DNA of 5,623 nucleotides, from the NCBI GenBank assembly GCA_036375895.1, contig DASVBJ010000264.1, positions 1 to 5,623 of the forward strand. Reading direction: 5' to 3'. This document shows positions 5,611-5,623 of this stretch, one piece after another. Under the pieces are notes generated by a model that worked only from the letters and a program-made list of their open reading frames with translations, was not told the DNA's origin and made no database searches. The stretch's first letter is position 1; each line of letters starts with the position of its first letter. A program made the position numbers and the translations under genes. This stretch comes from DASVBJ01 sp036375895. GTDB lineage: Bacteria > Actinomycetota > Actinomycetes > JACCUZ01.

Positions 5611-5616
5611 ACGCTA
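5611..5616 (-). promoter_or_regulatory. -10 element of a leaderless promoter for the SURF1-family gene
   Basis: Read on the minus strand, TAGCGT (5616 to 5611) matches TAnnnT and ends 6 nt before the GTG start at 5604. No Shine-Dalgarno-like purine run lies between them. The -35 region falls beyond the window edge. Confidence 0.55.
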
Positions 5617-5623
5617 ACCGGCG

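Overview
This is a very GC-rich, gene-dense window. GC-biased third codon positions, frequent GTG starts, apparently leaderless promoters and the gene families all point to an actinobacterium. The genus cannot be decided from the sequence.

Positions 1-3775 (+ strand) form a signalling and envelope block. It opens with the 3' part of an HtrA/DegP-type serine protease with a C-terminal PDZ domain, cut by the window edge. Next come an OmpR-family response regulator and its histidine kinase, joined by an ATGA overlap. From memory, both resemble the mycobacterial PhoP-PhoR pair more than generic family members. The kinase gene overlaps by 26 bp a gene for a small exported or membrane-anchored protein with a DUF5666-like domain.

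The most notable site lies inside the 3' end of the kinase gene. It is an 11-bp-period direct repeat, TCACAGG-N4-TCACAGG (3098-3115), which closely matches the known mycobacterial PhoP box (TCACAGC-N4-TCACAGC). It sits where an activator would sit for a leaderless promoter of the DUF5666-like gene. The inferred circuit is that the phosphorylated regulator activates the small exported protein gene next to its own operon.

Positions 3776-4477 hold a separately promoted gene with a good Shine-Dalgarno site. Its product is built from two tandem copies of an about 90-residue ferredoxin-like (dimeric alpha/beta barrel-like) unit. A strong hairpin follows it.

Positions 4510-5623 hold a leaderless DUF3817 membrane-protein gene (+) and a SURF1-family gene (-). 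The two converge and overlap by 10 bp. SURF1 proteins assist cytochrome c oxidase assembly. No tRNA, rRNA, CRISPR array, insertion sequence or phage feature was seen, and no gene-free stretch exceeds 100 bp.
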